Shown here piece after piece: positions 47,154 through 55,512 of a DNA stretch of 64,000 nucleotides. Below the pieces are notes generated by a model. It was not told where the DNA came from. It did no database searches and was given only the letters and a program-made list of their open reading frames with translations. A program made the translations under genes and the position numbers. Source of the stretch: Dongia sedimenti (GTDB lineage Bacteria; Pseudomonadota; Alphaproteobacteria; Dongiales; Dongiaceae); assembly GCA_030715195.1 (NCBI GenBank), contig JAUYVI010000001.1, forward strand, positions 496,001-560,000, in the 5' to 3' direction. Position 1 is the first letter of the stretch, and each line of letters opens with the position of its first letter.

Positions 47154-49172
47154 CTAGTCGAGCCCGGCGCGCTTCAGCCCGTCGATGAAGTGCTCGGTGT
47201 CTTCGGGATTCCGGTTCGGGACGATGGCCCGGATCCGCTCGGCCTGGAAATCGGGATAGACGCTGCGGACCACCCGGCTGTAATGGCGGGCAAGCTCCAG
47301 ATCGCCCAGTTGTGCGGTGCAGGCGGCGAGCAGCCGGGCCGTGGCGGGGCTGTCCTCGACCGGACGCAGCGCCTGGAGTGCGGCCTTATAGTCGCCGAGT
47401 TGATAATAGATGCTGCCCAGGGCCCAGGAATACTCGTCCGGCGGAATCGGATTGAGCTCGATCGCCTTGTTGAACATGTTCAGGCCCTGCCGCGGATCGC
47501 CGGAATGGGCGAGAGAATCGGCGTAGCCTTCCAGGATATCGGCATCGTGCGGGTTCAGCGCCATGGCCTGGGCGAAGTCCTGCAGCGACTCGTCGTGGCG
47601 GCGCAGGTAGAGATTGGCGTAGCCCCGCTCCCGCAGCGCGCGCCCGTCATGCGGATCGAGCGACGCCGCCTTGGAGGCGAGATCCACCGATTCCTTCAGC
47701 AGGTCGTTCTCGATCATCCCGCGCACGACCCATTCGTAGGTCATGGTGCGCGCCAGGCCGACCACGGCGGCCGGATAGTTCGGCACCAGCGTGAGCGCTT
47801 CCTTGAACATGCGCCGGGCGCGGCGGATCGACTGCAGGTCGCTGCCATGCAGCAGGCGACGGCCTTCGAGCAGATTGCGATAGGCGGTGAACTCGGTCGC
47901 GGGAATCGGCGTCCGGACCTCGGCCTCGTCGATGGCGTTCACCATCGAGCGCAGGATGAGGCCGGTGACCCGCTCGAAGGTCCCGCCCAGGGTCGCGAAA
48001 GTGAAGTCGGTCTCGGTCGCCCACAGCACTTCGGAATTGCTGACATTGGTCAGGCGCACGCCGAAGCGATGGCCGTGCGTCGCCGGCATCAGCGAGGTGG
48101 CGACGGCGTAATCCACATCCAGCACCGCCATCGCCTCTTGCAGGTTGCCGCTGCCGAACGCGACCGAGGCGCCGGAATGGGCCGCGACCACGGCAAAGCG
48201 CCGGAACCGGCTGAGGCCGATGGTCAGGTCCTCGACGAAGCCCAGGGCCATCATCCGGGTCGCGTCGTCGGAAACGACGCTGATCGGCGGCAGGATCAGC
48301 ACGACGGGAATCTGACGCTCGGACTTCTGCGCCGGGCGGGTCTCGCGGTCGCGCGCGATCGGCTGGATGACCGATTGCTCCAGCGCCTCGGCGTCGCGAT
48401 GCCGGAGCGCCGCCGCCAGATCCATGGTCTGGGCGCTCGGCGGGACCCCGAGCTCCGCGGCGAGGGTGCGCTTGCAACGGCTGAAGATCCGCAGCGCAAA
48501 GCCGCGATCGCCGCGCGCCGTGCAGATCCGCATCATGGCGCGATAGGCCGCCTCTTCGGTCCGATCGACGTCGAGCACCTTCAGCGCCAGGCGCCAGGCC
48601 GCGTCGAAGCTGCCGGGATCGAGCGCCGCCTCCAGCGCGTCGCGCGCCGCATCGACGAAGCGGTCACGGATTTCCTCGCGATTGGCCTCCATCCATTCAT
48701 CGACCGCCGCCTCGTCGAAACCGAAGCCGTCGAGCAGGCGTCCGGTCCACAGCGCGAGCAAGGCCTCGCAGCGATTGGCGGCCGACTGCCGGTCGGTCCC
48801 GCCCCGCTGCAGCGACATGAAGGCGCCGTAGTCGATCGTGCAGGCGGCTTCATTGATGCTGACCACGTCGCCGCGGATGTCGAGCAGCACCAGATCGAAT
48901 TTCTGGCCGATCTTGAGGATGCGCGCGATCAGCTGGCGCAGGTTGGCGTTGGCCTTCTCGCGGTCGAAATCGCCCCAGAGGATCGACCGGATCTGGCTGC
49001 GGCTTGCACTTTTATTCTCAGACGCGGCCAGAATCGCCAGCAGGACAAATGCCTTGTCCGGCAGCGACTGGGTCTCCCCGTCCACCACGAAACGCGGCGG
49101 CCCGAAGAGCCGGACTTCCACCTTTGCGGCGGCGTCTGATTCGGCGGATTTCGACGAGATTTCAGTCCCCAT
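47154..49172 (-). CDS. SARP-like regulator: winged helix, BTAD and TPR domains
   Basis: A 672-aa protein from ATG 49172 (a TTG at 49343 would add 57 residues of low coding quality). An OmpR-type winged helix covers about 17-100 (EVRLFGPPRFVVDGETQSLP, SRSQIRSILWGD, ANLRQLIARIL). A BTAD follows (about 108-255: DYGAFMSL ... FSRCKRTLAAELGVPPS). A FlgO/TolB-N-like domain (about 295-425: VLILPPISVVS and VEDLTIGLSRFRRFAVVA) and then about five TPRs lead to the C-terminus. SARPs activate secondary-metabolite and RiPP clusters in actinobacteria. Here the gene is flanked by two matching boxes, one in each neighbouring promoter region. No signal-sensing pocket is recognisable. Confidence 0.88.
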   Translation of the reverse strand: MGTEISSKSAESDAAAKVEVRLFGPPRFVVDGETQSLPDKAFVLLAILAASENKSASRSQIRSILWGDFDREKANANLRQLIARILKIGQKFDLVLLDIRGDVVSINEAACTIDYGAFMSLQRGGTDRQSAANRCEALLALWTGRLLDGFGFDEAAVDEWMEANREEIRDRFVDAARDALEAALDPGSFDAAWRLALKVLDVDRTEEAAYRAMMRICTARGDRGFALRIFSRCKRTLAAELGVPPSAQTMDLAAALRHRDAEALEQSVIQPIARDRETRPAQKSERQIPVVLILPPISVVSDDATRMMALGFVEDLTIGLSRFRRFAVVAAHSGASVAFGSGNLQEAMAVLDVDYAVATSLMPATHGHRFGVRLTNVSNSEVLWATETDFTFATLGGTFERVTGLILRSMVNAIDEAEVRTPIPATEFTAYRNLLEGRRLLHGSDLQSIRRARRMFKEALTLVPNYPAAVVGLARTMTYEWVVRGMIENDLLKESVDLASKAASLDPHDGRALRERGYANLYLRRHDESLQDFAQAMALNPHDADILEGYADSLAHSGDPRQGLNMFNKAIELNPIPPDEYSWALGSIYYQLGDYKAALQALRPVEDSPATARLLAACTAQLGDLELARHYSRVVRSVYPDFQAERIRAIVPNRNPEDTEHFIDGLKRAGLD

Positions 49173-49486
49173 CACTCTCGATGGATCGCGGGGTGGCGCT
49201 TTGTCAATACCGCCGGCCGAACCCGGACTTTCACCGCGTGCGCCGGCGTGCTGCAACGCGGCCTCGCTGCAACACTGTGGCCGCCCGGTCGGAAGCGCCG
49301 CCGCCTTCATCGCAGATCTCATAGACTTGTTTCCTAGCTCCAAGTATTCGGTTGATTACAGTCAACAACGGGTTAACACGCGCCGCTTTTCACGCCCCAG
49401 TCACGCGCGCCTTGGTCTCCTCAGCACGCGGGTGAAGCGACCCGGCCCGAAGCCGGGCCGGATCAGTCAATCAAGGGGTGGACGTC
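49173..49486. other. Divergent control region between the regulator and the 153-aa gene
   Basis: About 314 bases. It contains the box at 49389-49406, an inverted repeat GTTGATTACAGTCAAC near 49352-49367, and a hairpin CCCGGC..GCCGGG at 49441-49457 just before the next gene's ribosome-binding site. The inverted repeat could overlap the regulator's own promoter, which I cannot place with confidence. Confidence 0.5.
49389..49406 (+). promoter_or_regulatory. SARP-type direct-repeat box upstream of the 153-aa gene
   Basis: TTCACGC, CCCA, GTCACGC on the plus strand: the same 17-base core as the YcaO-operon box, oriented toward the gene at 49487 and 80 bases before it. Finding one core at two promoters on opposite strands, each pointing to its gene, strongly suggests a shared activator. 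Confidence 0.65.
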
Positions 49487-49948
49487 ATGCAGATGCTCAG
49501 AACGGAAGCGCACGAGACGGCGGAGAAGCGGGTCGAATCCAAGGTCAGCCCGATCGGGATTTCCGTGCGTTACACGCCGGAAGCACTGGGCTTCCGGCGC
49601 GCCTTGCAGGCGCTGAGCGCCGCCTATGCCAGGGTCGGCAATGCGCTGAGCGATCGGCTGCAGCACGCCACTTCAGATCTCTCCGAGCTCACCATGCTGG
49701 GCGCGAGCTATGGCTGGGTGGTCGACCGGCGCCGCCTGGTGCAGACCTATCTGGAAGCCGAGCCGGCGGTGATGGCCTATGCCTGCGCCGATTTCGGCGT
49801 GCCCGAGCAGATCCAGTCGCTCGCGGAAGCGGCCGGGGAACTGGCCGGCGAATCCCACTCCCTGTTCTCCGCGCTCGGACTGCTCAATTACATCGATCAA
49901 GAGCTCGGCTGGGCCGCGGTCGGCGGCGCCCCGGCCGGAAACGCCTGA
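49487..49948 (+). CDS. 153-aa protein of the boxed regulon (function unknown)
   Basis: AAGGGG at 49473-49478 supports the ATG at 49487 over a GTG at 49478. It is a soluble, mainly helical protein: TPEALGFRRALQALSAAY, YARVGNALSDRLQHA, SYGWVVDRRRLVQTYLEAEP. The C-terminus reads ELGWAAVGGAPAGNA, where the GG and a short Ala/Pro/Gly tail faintly recall a leader/core boundary. It has one cysteine, in YACADFG. No family recognised. The upstream box ties it to the YcaO operon, so it could be the substrate, an immunity or a delivery protein. Confidence 0.7.
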   Translation: MQMLRTEAHETAEKRVESKVSPIGISVRYTPEALGFRRALQALSAAYARVGNALSDRLQHATSDLSELTMLGASYGWVVDRRRLVQTYLEAEPAVMAYACADFGVPEQIQSLAEAAGELAGESHSLFSALGLLNYIDQELGWAAVGGAPAGNA

Positions 49949-50050
49949 CAGAAGCGCACGACGGTTCGATCAAGAACCGCATCATCTCGAGCCATCCTCG
50001 CCCGGCGCCGCCCCCACCCGCGGTGACCGGGCGATCTTTTTCGCTCAGTG

Positions 50051-50617
50051 TCACTTCGACCGCGCCCGCCGGGACGGTTTCGCCGTCTCCAGCCAGGCCC
50101 GGGTCTCGCTCAGGATCTCATCCGAAAGTTCGAGATCGTCGCTCATGCGTGCGAGCACCAGCGCGCCCACCATCGCCGACCAGTTGCCGATCGCGATCCG
50201 CCGCCGCACCGCCTCGGTCTCGCCTTCGGCGCCACGGCTCAGACGCTCGATCGTCGCGCGAAGACCGGCGGTCATCGCGGCCCGGGCGGCGGGCGCCTGC
50301 CGGATCGTCTCGGCGCCGAGCCCCGCAGTCGAGCAACCGCCGGCGAAATCGTCGCGGTGCCGGGGGGAGAGATAGCGCCGGGTGAAGTCGGCAAGGTCGA
50401 TATCGCTGTCGGCCGGCTTGAGCGCCTGGGCCAGGGTCTCGGCGATCAGGTCGTCCTTGGATTTGAAATGGCCGTAGAAGCCGCCATGGGTCAGCCCGGC
50501 CGCCCGCATGACGTCGGCCACGGTCACGGCCTCGAACCCCTTGGCCCGAAACAGTTTACCGGCCGCGTCCAGGATCTTCTGGCGGTGCTCCGCCATCTGT
50601 TCACGTGTGACCCGCAT
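50051..50617 (-). CDS. TetR-family repressor
   Basis: A 188-aa protein. The N-terminal HTH reads ILDAAGKLFRAKGFEAVTV, DVMRAAGLTHGGFYGHFKSK (key THGGFYGHF). The C-terminal domain includes GGCSTAGLGAETIR, as in regulators of the TetR_C_16/AcrR-like group responding to small molecules. Divergent to an SDR gene with two identical-type operators in the gap, so it most likely represses that gene and itself. Confidence 0.92.
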   Translation of the reverse strand: MRVTREQMAEHRQKILDAAGKLFRAKGFEAVTVADVMRAAGLTHGGFYGHFKSKDDLIAETLAQALKPADSDIDLADFTRRYLSPRHRDDFAGGCSTAGLGAETIRQAPAARAAMTAGLRATIERLSRGAEGETEAVRRRIAIGNWSAMVGALVLARMSDDLELSDEILSETRAWLETAKPSRRARSK

Positions 50618-50661
50618 CGCATTCTCCGCTCGAGGCTTCGATCTTCCGCTTGACAGTATAC

Positions 50662-50701
50662 ATGATCACCATCATCTTTGCTGAAATATGATGACTATCA
50701 T
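50662..50701. promoter_or_regulatory. Twin TetR operators ATGAT-N4-ATCAT
   Basis: ATGAT, CACC, ATCAT at 50662-50675 and ATGAT, GACT, ATCAT at 50688-50701: two inverted repeats 26 bases apart in the gap between the TetR and SDR genes. TTGACA at 50650-50655 and TATACT (minus strand, 50655-50660) are possible promoter elements overlapping this region. Confidence 0.6.
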
Positions 50702-50732
50702 GAATACACAACCCCAGCCCCAGGAGAGATCG

Positions 50733-51521
50733 ATGTCTCAGAAGCCTACCGTCCTCATCACCGGTGCCTCGACGGGCATCGGCGCGGTCTATGCCGACCG
50801 CTTCGCCAAGCGCGGCCACGATCTGGTCCTGGTGGCGCGCGACCGCGCGAAGCTGGAGGCACTGGCGCAACGCCTGCGCCGCGAGACGGGAGTCGGCGTC
50901 GACATCCTGCCGGCCGACCTCACCGATGCCGCGCAAATCGGCGCGGTCGAGGCCCGGCTCCGCGATGACGCGCGGATCGGCATTCTGGTCAACAACGCGG
51001 GCGCCAGCCTGGCCGGCACCTTCATCGAGCAGACCACCGAGGCCACGGCGCAGCTGATCGGTCTCAACACCATCGCCGTCACCCGTCTCGCCGGCGCGGT
51101 CGCGCCGCGCTTCGTGAAAGCCGGTACCGGCGCGATCATCAACATCGCCTCGGTCGTCGGCTTGGCGCCCGAGCTCGGCTTGACGGTCTACGGCGCGACC
51201 AAGGCGTTCGTGACCTATCTCAGCCAGGGTCTCCAGCTCGAGCTCGGCCCGAAGGGCGTCTATGTGCAGGCGGTGCTTCCGGCGGCGACCCGCACCGACA
51301 TCTGGGCCAAGTCCGGCAAGGACGTGAACGCCATTCCCGGCATGATGGAGGTCGATGAAATGGTGGATGCCGCGCTGGTCGGCTTCGACCGCCGCGAAAG
51401 CGTCACCATCCCGCCGCTGCCCGAGGCCGAGCAGTGGACTGCGTTCGACGATGCGCGCAAGGCGATGCTGCCGGGCTTCGGCCGGGATCGCGCGGCAAAG
51501 CGCTACCAGAAAGCGGCGTAG
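50733..51521 (+). CDS. Short-chain dehydrogenase/reductase
   Basis: A 262-aa oxidoreductase. The ATG at 50733 follows AGGAGAGATCG. The cofactor motif TGASTGIGAVYADRFA (TGxxxGIG) is at about residues 11-17. NNAGAS is present. The catalytic Ser/Tyr/Lys triad appears as NIASVVG then YGATKAF (Tyr, Lys). The Arg in VARDRAKL suggests NADP preference. Substrate unknown. Divergent TetR gene with operators implies induction by a small molecule. Confidence 0.93.
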   Translation: MSQKPTVLITGASTGIGAVYADRFAKRGHDLVLVARDRAKLEALAQRLRRETGVGVDILPADLTDAAQIGAVEARLRDDARIGILVNNAGASLAGTFIEQTTEATAQLIGLNTIAVTRLAGAVAPRFVKAGTGAIINIASVVGLAPELGLTVYGATKAFVTYLSQGLQLELGPKGVYVQAVLPAATRTDIWAKSGKDVNAIPGMMEVDEMVDAALVGFDRRESVTIPPLPEAEQWTAFDDARKAMLPGFGRDRAAKRYQKAA

Positions 51522-51553
51522 GCTCGCATCTGGGCGTCACCGACCGCTGAGGA

Positions 51554-51868
51554 TCAGCGGTCGGTGCAGCGACCCTCATAGTAGACATCATAGATTCCGC
51601 CCAGGGTCCCGGTCGACAGCAGGACCGGCTCGCGCGACGTGATCTCGTAGCCGTTCGGGCAGGTCGCGGTGTCCTTCAGGCGCTGCTCGAGCCAGGACAT
51701 GCGCCAGGCCTCGCCGCCGGGCGAGGCTTCCGGATAGGCGGCATCGGCGATGGCGCGAAACTCGAAGCCGCCGGGGGTCTGCTCGAAGCGCGTCGATTCC
51801 GGTTTGCTCAAGGCCGCGCAGCCGCCCAGCAAACCGATCAGGCACAATGCAATCGTCCGTTCTCGCAC
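51554..51868 (-). CDS. Small lipoprotein of unknown function
   Basis: A 104-aa protein from a GTG at 51868; GGAGGAAAG lies 6 bases before it. The leader ends in a lipobox LLGGC (Cys near residue 17). The mature part FRAIADAAYPEASPGGEAW and CPNGYEITSREPV, with a closing Cys, looks like a small disulfide-bonded domain. No family name is certain. Convergent with the SDR gene. Confidence 0.7.
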   Translation of the reverse strand: MRERTIALCLIGLLGGCAALSKPESTRFEQTPGGFEFRAIADAAYPEASPGGEAWRMSWLEQRLKDTATCPNGYEITSREPVLLSTGTLGGIYDVYYEGRCTDR

Positions 51869-52001
51869 GCGACTTTCCTCCCGACCCGTGTTGAGGACTA
51901 AGCGCGGCGCGGCGATGGCGATCCCTGATCGCGGTCGGGCCGGTGGAAGATCGATAAGCCCGGGAAGGGGGCGGCGCTGACGCGGCAATCCGCGTGGAAG
52001 T

Positions 52002-52077
52002 TGGCGACCCCAAGGGGATTTGAACCCCTGTTCACGCCGTGAGAGGGCGTTGTCCTAGGCCACTAGACGATGGGGTC
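52002..52077 (-). tRNA. tRNA-Glu (CTC anticodon)
   Basis: On the minus strand the acceptor GACCCCA (52077-52071) pairs with TGGGGTC near the 3' end. The anticodon loop CTCTCAC gives anticodon CTC, reading GAG. The T-arm has GGTTCAAAT. A genomically encoded CCA follows the discriminator G. Full length is 76 bases including CCA. Confidence 0.95.
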
Positions 52078-52183
52078 GTCTCGGGCGCTCTGCGGCCCCT
52101 CTGATAGAGGAAGCCGCGACCGCGATCAAGTCCTGTCTCGATCCCGCTAAGCCCTGGAAATCGGCGGCAAAACGCCCCCGCTC

Positions 52184-53227
52184 TCAAGCCGCGGCGGCGG
52201 CCAGCTTGGTGGCCGTGGCGATGAAGGCGTCCACATCGGCCGGGTCGGTGTTGAAGGCGAGGACCAGGCGGATGGTGCCCGGCGCCGCGTCGGTCCAGTC
52301 ATAGAAGTTGAAGCCGGCGGCGCGGAGGCCCGCGAGGACGCCCTGCGGCAGGCGGATGAAGATCTCGTTGGCCTCGACCGGATGCAGAAGCGACACCTGC
52401 GGCAGGCGCTGCAGGCCTTGGGCGAGGCGCGTCGCCATCGCGTTGGCGTGGCGCGCGAGCTCGAGCCAGCGATCGCCCTTCAAATAGGCTTCGAGCTGCG
52501 CCGAGACGAAGCGCATCTTGGAGAGCAGCTGCCCGCCCCGCTTGCGCCGGACCGCGAACATCTCGGCCAGCGCCGGATCGAAGAACACCACCACCTCGGC
52601 GCCGAGCGCGCCGTTCTTGGTGGCGCCGAACGAGAGCACATCGACGCCGGCGCGCCAGGTGGTCTCGGCCGGTTTGACGCCGAGATGCGCCACGGCATTG
52701 GCGAAGCGCGCGCCGTCCATATGCACCTTCATCTTCCGGCTGCGGGCGATCTCGGCCAAAGCCGCGATCTCCGCCGGGCGGTAGCAGGTGCCGGCCTCGG
52801 TCGCTTGCGTCAGGCTGAGCGCCGCCGGCTGCACGCGATGCGGATCGCCGGTCAGCGTCTGCTCGAGCATGTTGCGCAGGCCGTCGGGTGTCACCTTGCC
52901 GCTCGCACCCGGCAGCGGCACCAGCTTGGCGCCGCCGGTGAACAGCTCCGGCGCGCCGCATTCGTCGAGCTGGATATGCGCTTCCTCATGGCAGAGCACG
53001 GCGCCATAGGGCGGCGTCAAGGCGGAGAGGGCCAGCGCGTTGCAGGCCGTGCCGGTGGCGACGGCGAAGGCCTTGACCGGCGTCTCGAAAATCTCGCTGA
53101 GGCGTGCTTCGACGCGCTCGGAATAGGGATCGGCGCCATAGGACGTAACCGTGCCCGCATTGGCGTCGATCACCGCCTGGAGGATATCCGGCGCCGCGCC
53201 GGCCACGTTGTCGCTGCGAAAATCCAT
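52184..53227 (-). CDS. Low-specificity threonine aldolase-like enzyme
   Basis: A 347-aa PLP enzyme of the fold-type-I aldolase/beta-eliminating lyase group. MDFRSDN begins as in the family. HEEAHI (about 80-85) provides the stacking histidine, DGAR at 171-174 binds the ring nitrogen, and Lys204 in SFGATKNGALG is the Schiff-base lysine. It interconverts threonine or allo-threonine with glycine and acetaldehyde. Divergent to rluD with overlapping upstream regions. Confidence 0.94.
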   Translation of the reverse strand: MDFRSDNVAGAAPDILQAVIDANAGTVTSYGADPYSERVEARLSEIFETPVKAFAVATGTACNALALSALTPPYGAVLCHEEAHIQLDECGAPELFTGGAKLVPLPGASGKVTPDGLRNMLEQTLTGDPHRVQPAALSLTQATEAGTCYRPAEIAALAEIARSRKMKVHMDGARFANAVAHLGVKPAETTWRAGVDVLSFGATKNGALGAEVVVFFDPALAEMFAVRRKRGGQLLSKMRFVSAQLEAYLKGDRWLELARHANAMATRLAQGLQRLPQVSLLHPVEANEIFIRLPQGVLAGLRAAGFNFYDWTDAAPGTIRLVLAFNTDPADVDAFIATATKLAAAAA

Positions 53228-53264
53228 CGCCTCTCACCTCGAAGAAATCTGTAGTCTCGCGCCG

Positions 53265-54251
53265 ATGAACGACGCACCCGAAAGCACCCGGCTCGAGATC
53301 GCCATCGCCGACACGGCGGGCGGCGAACGGCTGGACCGAGCCCTCGCCATAGCCCGGCCCGAACTCTCGCGCAGCCGGATCAAGGCCTTGATCGAGCAGG
53401 GACATCTCAAGCTTGGCGGCGGGACGATAATGGACCCGGCGCTGAGGGTCAAACCGGGCCAGGTCTTCACGTTGGAGATTCCGCCGGCCGTAGCCGCGCA
53501 GCCGCAGGGCCAGGCGATCGACCTCGACATCGTCTACGAGGACGACGATCTCATCGTCATCGACAAGCCGGCCGGCATGGTGGTGCATCCGGCACCCGGC
53601 AATCCCGACAACACCCTGGTCAACGCGCTGATCGCCCATTGCGGCGATAGCTTGAGCGGGATCGGCGGCGAGCGCCGGCCGGGCATCGTGCACCGCATCG
53701 ATAAGGACACCAGCGGCTTGATCGTCGCCGCGAAGAACGATGCCACGCACCAGGCGCTCTCCGCGGCCTTCGAGAAGCATGACATCGAGCGCGCCTATCT
53801 CGCCCTGGTCTGGGGCGTGCCCTCGCCGACCTCCGGCGAGATCACCGGCAATATCGGCCGGCATCCGGTCGATCGGAAGCGCATGGCGGTGGTGAGCCGG
53901 GGCGGCAAGCCGGCAACCACCCGCTATCGCGTGCTGAAGAGCTTCGGGCTCGGCGCCGCCCTGGTGGAATGCCGGCTGCTGACCGGCCGCACCCATCAGA
54001 TCCGGGTGCATATGACCAAGCTCGGGCATCCGCTGATCGGCGACCCGGTCTATGGCAAGCCCACGGCGGCGCGGCGCGGCCGATTGCCGCGGGACGCCCG
54101 GGCGGCGGCGGAAGCCTTTCCCCGGCAGGCGCTGCATGCCACGCTGCTCGGCTTCGACCACCCGAGAACCGGCCAGCACCTGGTCTGGCGGTCCGAATCG
54201 CCGGAGGATTTCCGCCGGCTGGAACGGGTTCTCGGCGCGGCCGTTTCATAA
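53265..54251 (+). CDS. rluD: RluD-type large-subunit rRNA pseudouridine synthase
   Basis: A 328-aa protein. An N-terminal S4 domain (about 10-70: RLDRALAIARPELSRSRIKALIE) leads to the RsuA/RluA catalytic domain. HRIDKDTSGLIV at about 143-154 holds the catalytic Asp146. RTHQIRVHM and GHPLIGDPVYG are typical of RluD/RluC. RluD modifies positions 1911, 1915 and 1917 of helix 69 in E. coli 23S rRNA. Classification as RluD rather than RluC rests on overall similarity, so the symbol is likely but not certain. Confidence 0.88.
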   Translation: MNDAPESTRLEIAIADTAGGERLDRALAIARPELSRSRIKALIEQGHLKLGGGTIMDPALRVKPGQVFTLEIPPAVAAQPQGQAIDLDIVYEDDDLIVIDKPAGMVVHPAPGNPDNTLVNALIAHCGDSLSGIGGERRPGIVHRIDKDTSGLIVAAKNDATHQALSAAFEKHDIERAYLALVWGVPSPTSGEITGNIGRHPVDRKRMAVVSRGGKPATTRYRVLKSFGLGAALVECRLLTGRTHQIRVHMTKLGHPLIGDPVYGKPTAARRGRLPRDARAAAEAFPRQALHATLLGFDHPRTGQHLVWRSESPEDFRRLERVLGAAVS

Positions 54252-54350
54252 ATATCGGCGGAAAAAGAAGGCGTTAGCGAAGCGGCGCGGCACCTCTTGA
54301 ATTGCCGGCCTGTTAACCTAAATTAACCTAGTGGTTGACCACGCAGCTCA

Positions 54351-54424
54351 GGTATAGGCCGACTATACCTATAGGTGATGGGAGACCGCAGTGAAGCGGG
54401 CCTATCCTCGTATCAGTTGATAGG
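54351..54424. promoter_or_regulatory. Inverted repeats in the rpoH leader
   Basis: GGTATAG (54351-54357) and CTATACC (54363-54369) are perfectly complementary around five bases. CCTATC (54401-54406) and GATAGG (54419-54424) form a second possible hairpin. They lie 37-110 bases before rpoH. They could be an operator or structured leader; RNA thermosensing is known for rpoH in enterobacteria, but nothing here shows a thermosensor. Confidence 0.45.
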
Positions 54425-54460
54425 CGTGCCGAGGCTAGTTCGGACGGGGATTTGAAAAAC

Positions 54461-55354
54461 ATGGCGACGACCACATTGCGTACCTTACCTGCACTGAGCA
54501 GCGACAGCGGCCTCTCGCGCTATCTCTCCGAGATCCGCAAGTTCCCCATGCTGGAGCCCGAAGAGGAGTTCATGCTGGCGAAGCGCTACGCCGAGCATGC
54601 GGATCCCGAGGCGGCCCATCGCATGGTGACGAGCCACCTCCGCCTCGTGGCGAAGATCGCCATGGGCTATCGCGGCTACGGCCTGCCGATTTCCGAGATC
54701 ATCTCGGAAGGCAATGTCGGCCTGATGCAGGCGGTCAAACGCTTCGATCCCGACCGCGGTTTCCGCCTGGCCACCTACGCCATGTGGTGGATTCGCGCGG
54801 CGATTCAAGAATACATCCTGCATTCCTGGTCGCTGGTGAAGATCGGCACGACCGCGGCGCAGAAGAAGCTGTTCTTCAACCTGCGCAAGGTGAAGGGCCA
54901 GCTCAAGGCGATCGAGGAAGGCGACCTGCCGCCGGAAACGGTGAAGGAGATCGCGACCCGCCTGGACGTGCCGGAGAACGACGTCATCGACATGAACCGG
55001 CGCCTGGCCAGCCACGACCACTCGCTGAACGCGCCCCTGCGCATCGACGGCGACGGCGAATGGCAGGATTGGCTGGTCGATGAGACCGAGAGCCAGGAGA
55101 CCCGCCTCGCCGACGACCAGGAGTTCGGCCGCCGCTCGAAGCTGCTGGAGCGCGCGATGGGCATCCTCAACCCGCGCGAACGCCGCATCCTGGTCGAGCG
55201 CCGGCTGAAGGAAGAGCCGGCGACGCTGGACGACCTCTCCAAGGAGTTCAACATCTCCCGCGAACGCGTGCGGCAGATCGAGGTGCGCGCCTTCGAGAAG
55301 ATCCAGCGCTCGATCCGCAACTCGGCGATCGAAGAGCGGCTGACCACGGAATAA
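54461..55354 (+). CDS. rpoH: RpoH heat-shock sigma factor (sigma32)
   Basis: A 297-aa sigma factor. The ATG at 54461 is preferred over a TTG at 54452. Region 2 reads VTSHLRLVAKIAMGYRGYGL and EGNVGLMQAVKRFDPDRGFR, followed by MWWIRAAIQEYIL. The RpoH box QKKLFFNLRK is at 134-143, which separates it from RpoD. Region 4 has FNISRERVRQIEVRAFEKIQ. It directs heat-shock gene transcription. A strong hairpin follows. Confidence 0.97.
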   Translation: MATTTLRTLPALSSDSGLSRYLSEIRKFPMLEPEEEFMLAKRYAEHADPEAAHRMVTSHLRLVAKIAMGYRGYGLPISEIISEGNVGLMQAVKRFDPDRGFRLATYAMWWIRAAIQEYILHSWSLVKIGTTAAQKKLFFNLRKVKGQLKAIEEGDLPPETVKEIATRLDVPENDVIDMNRRLASHDHSLNAPLRIDGDGEWQDWLVDETESQETRLADDQEFGRRSKLLERAMGILNPRERRILVERRLKEEPATLDDLSKEFNISRERVRQIEVRAFEKIQRSIRNSAIEERLTTE

Positions 55355-55365
55355 GACACCGAGAA

Positions 55366-55420
55366 GCGCCAGGGTTTCCACGGGGCGATGCCGGGCGGGA
55401 GCGCGGCATCGCCCCTGGCG
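55366..55420 (+). terminator. Strong terminator-like hairpin after rpoH
   Basis: GGGGCGATGCCG (55382-55393) pairs perfectly with CGGCATCGCCCC (55404-55415) around ten bases. Outside it CGCCA and TGGCG can also pair. Only a short TTT follows, so factor-independent termination is plausible but not certain. Confidence 0.6.
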
Positions 55421-55512
55421 TTTCGTGCCGCGGACCCTGACGGACAAAGACCCGGGAAACCGCCGCAAACGTCTGATGCCGTTTGCGAAATCAAGCCTCA
55501 GCCGGCATGGAG

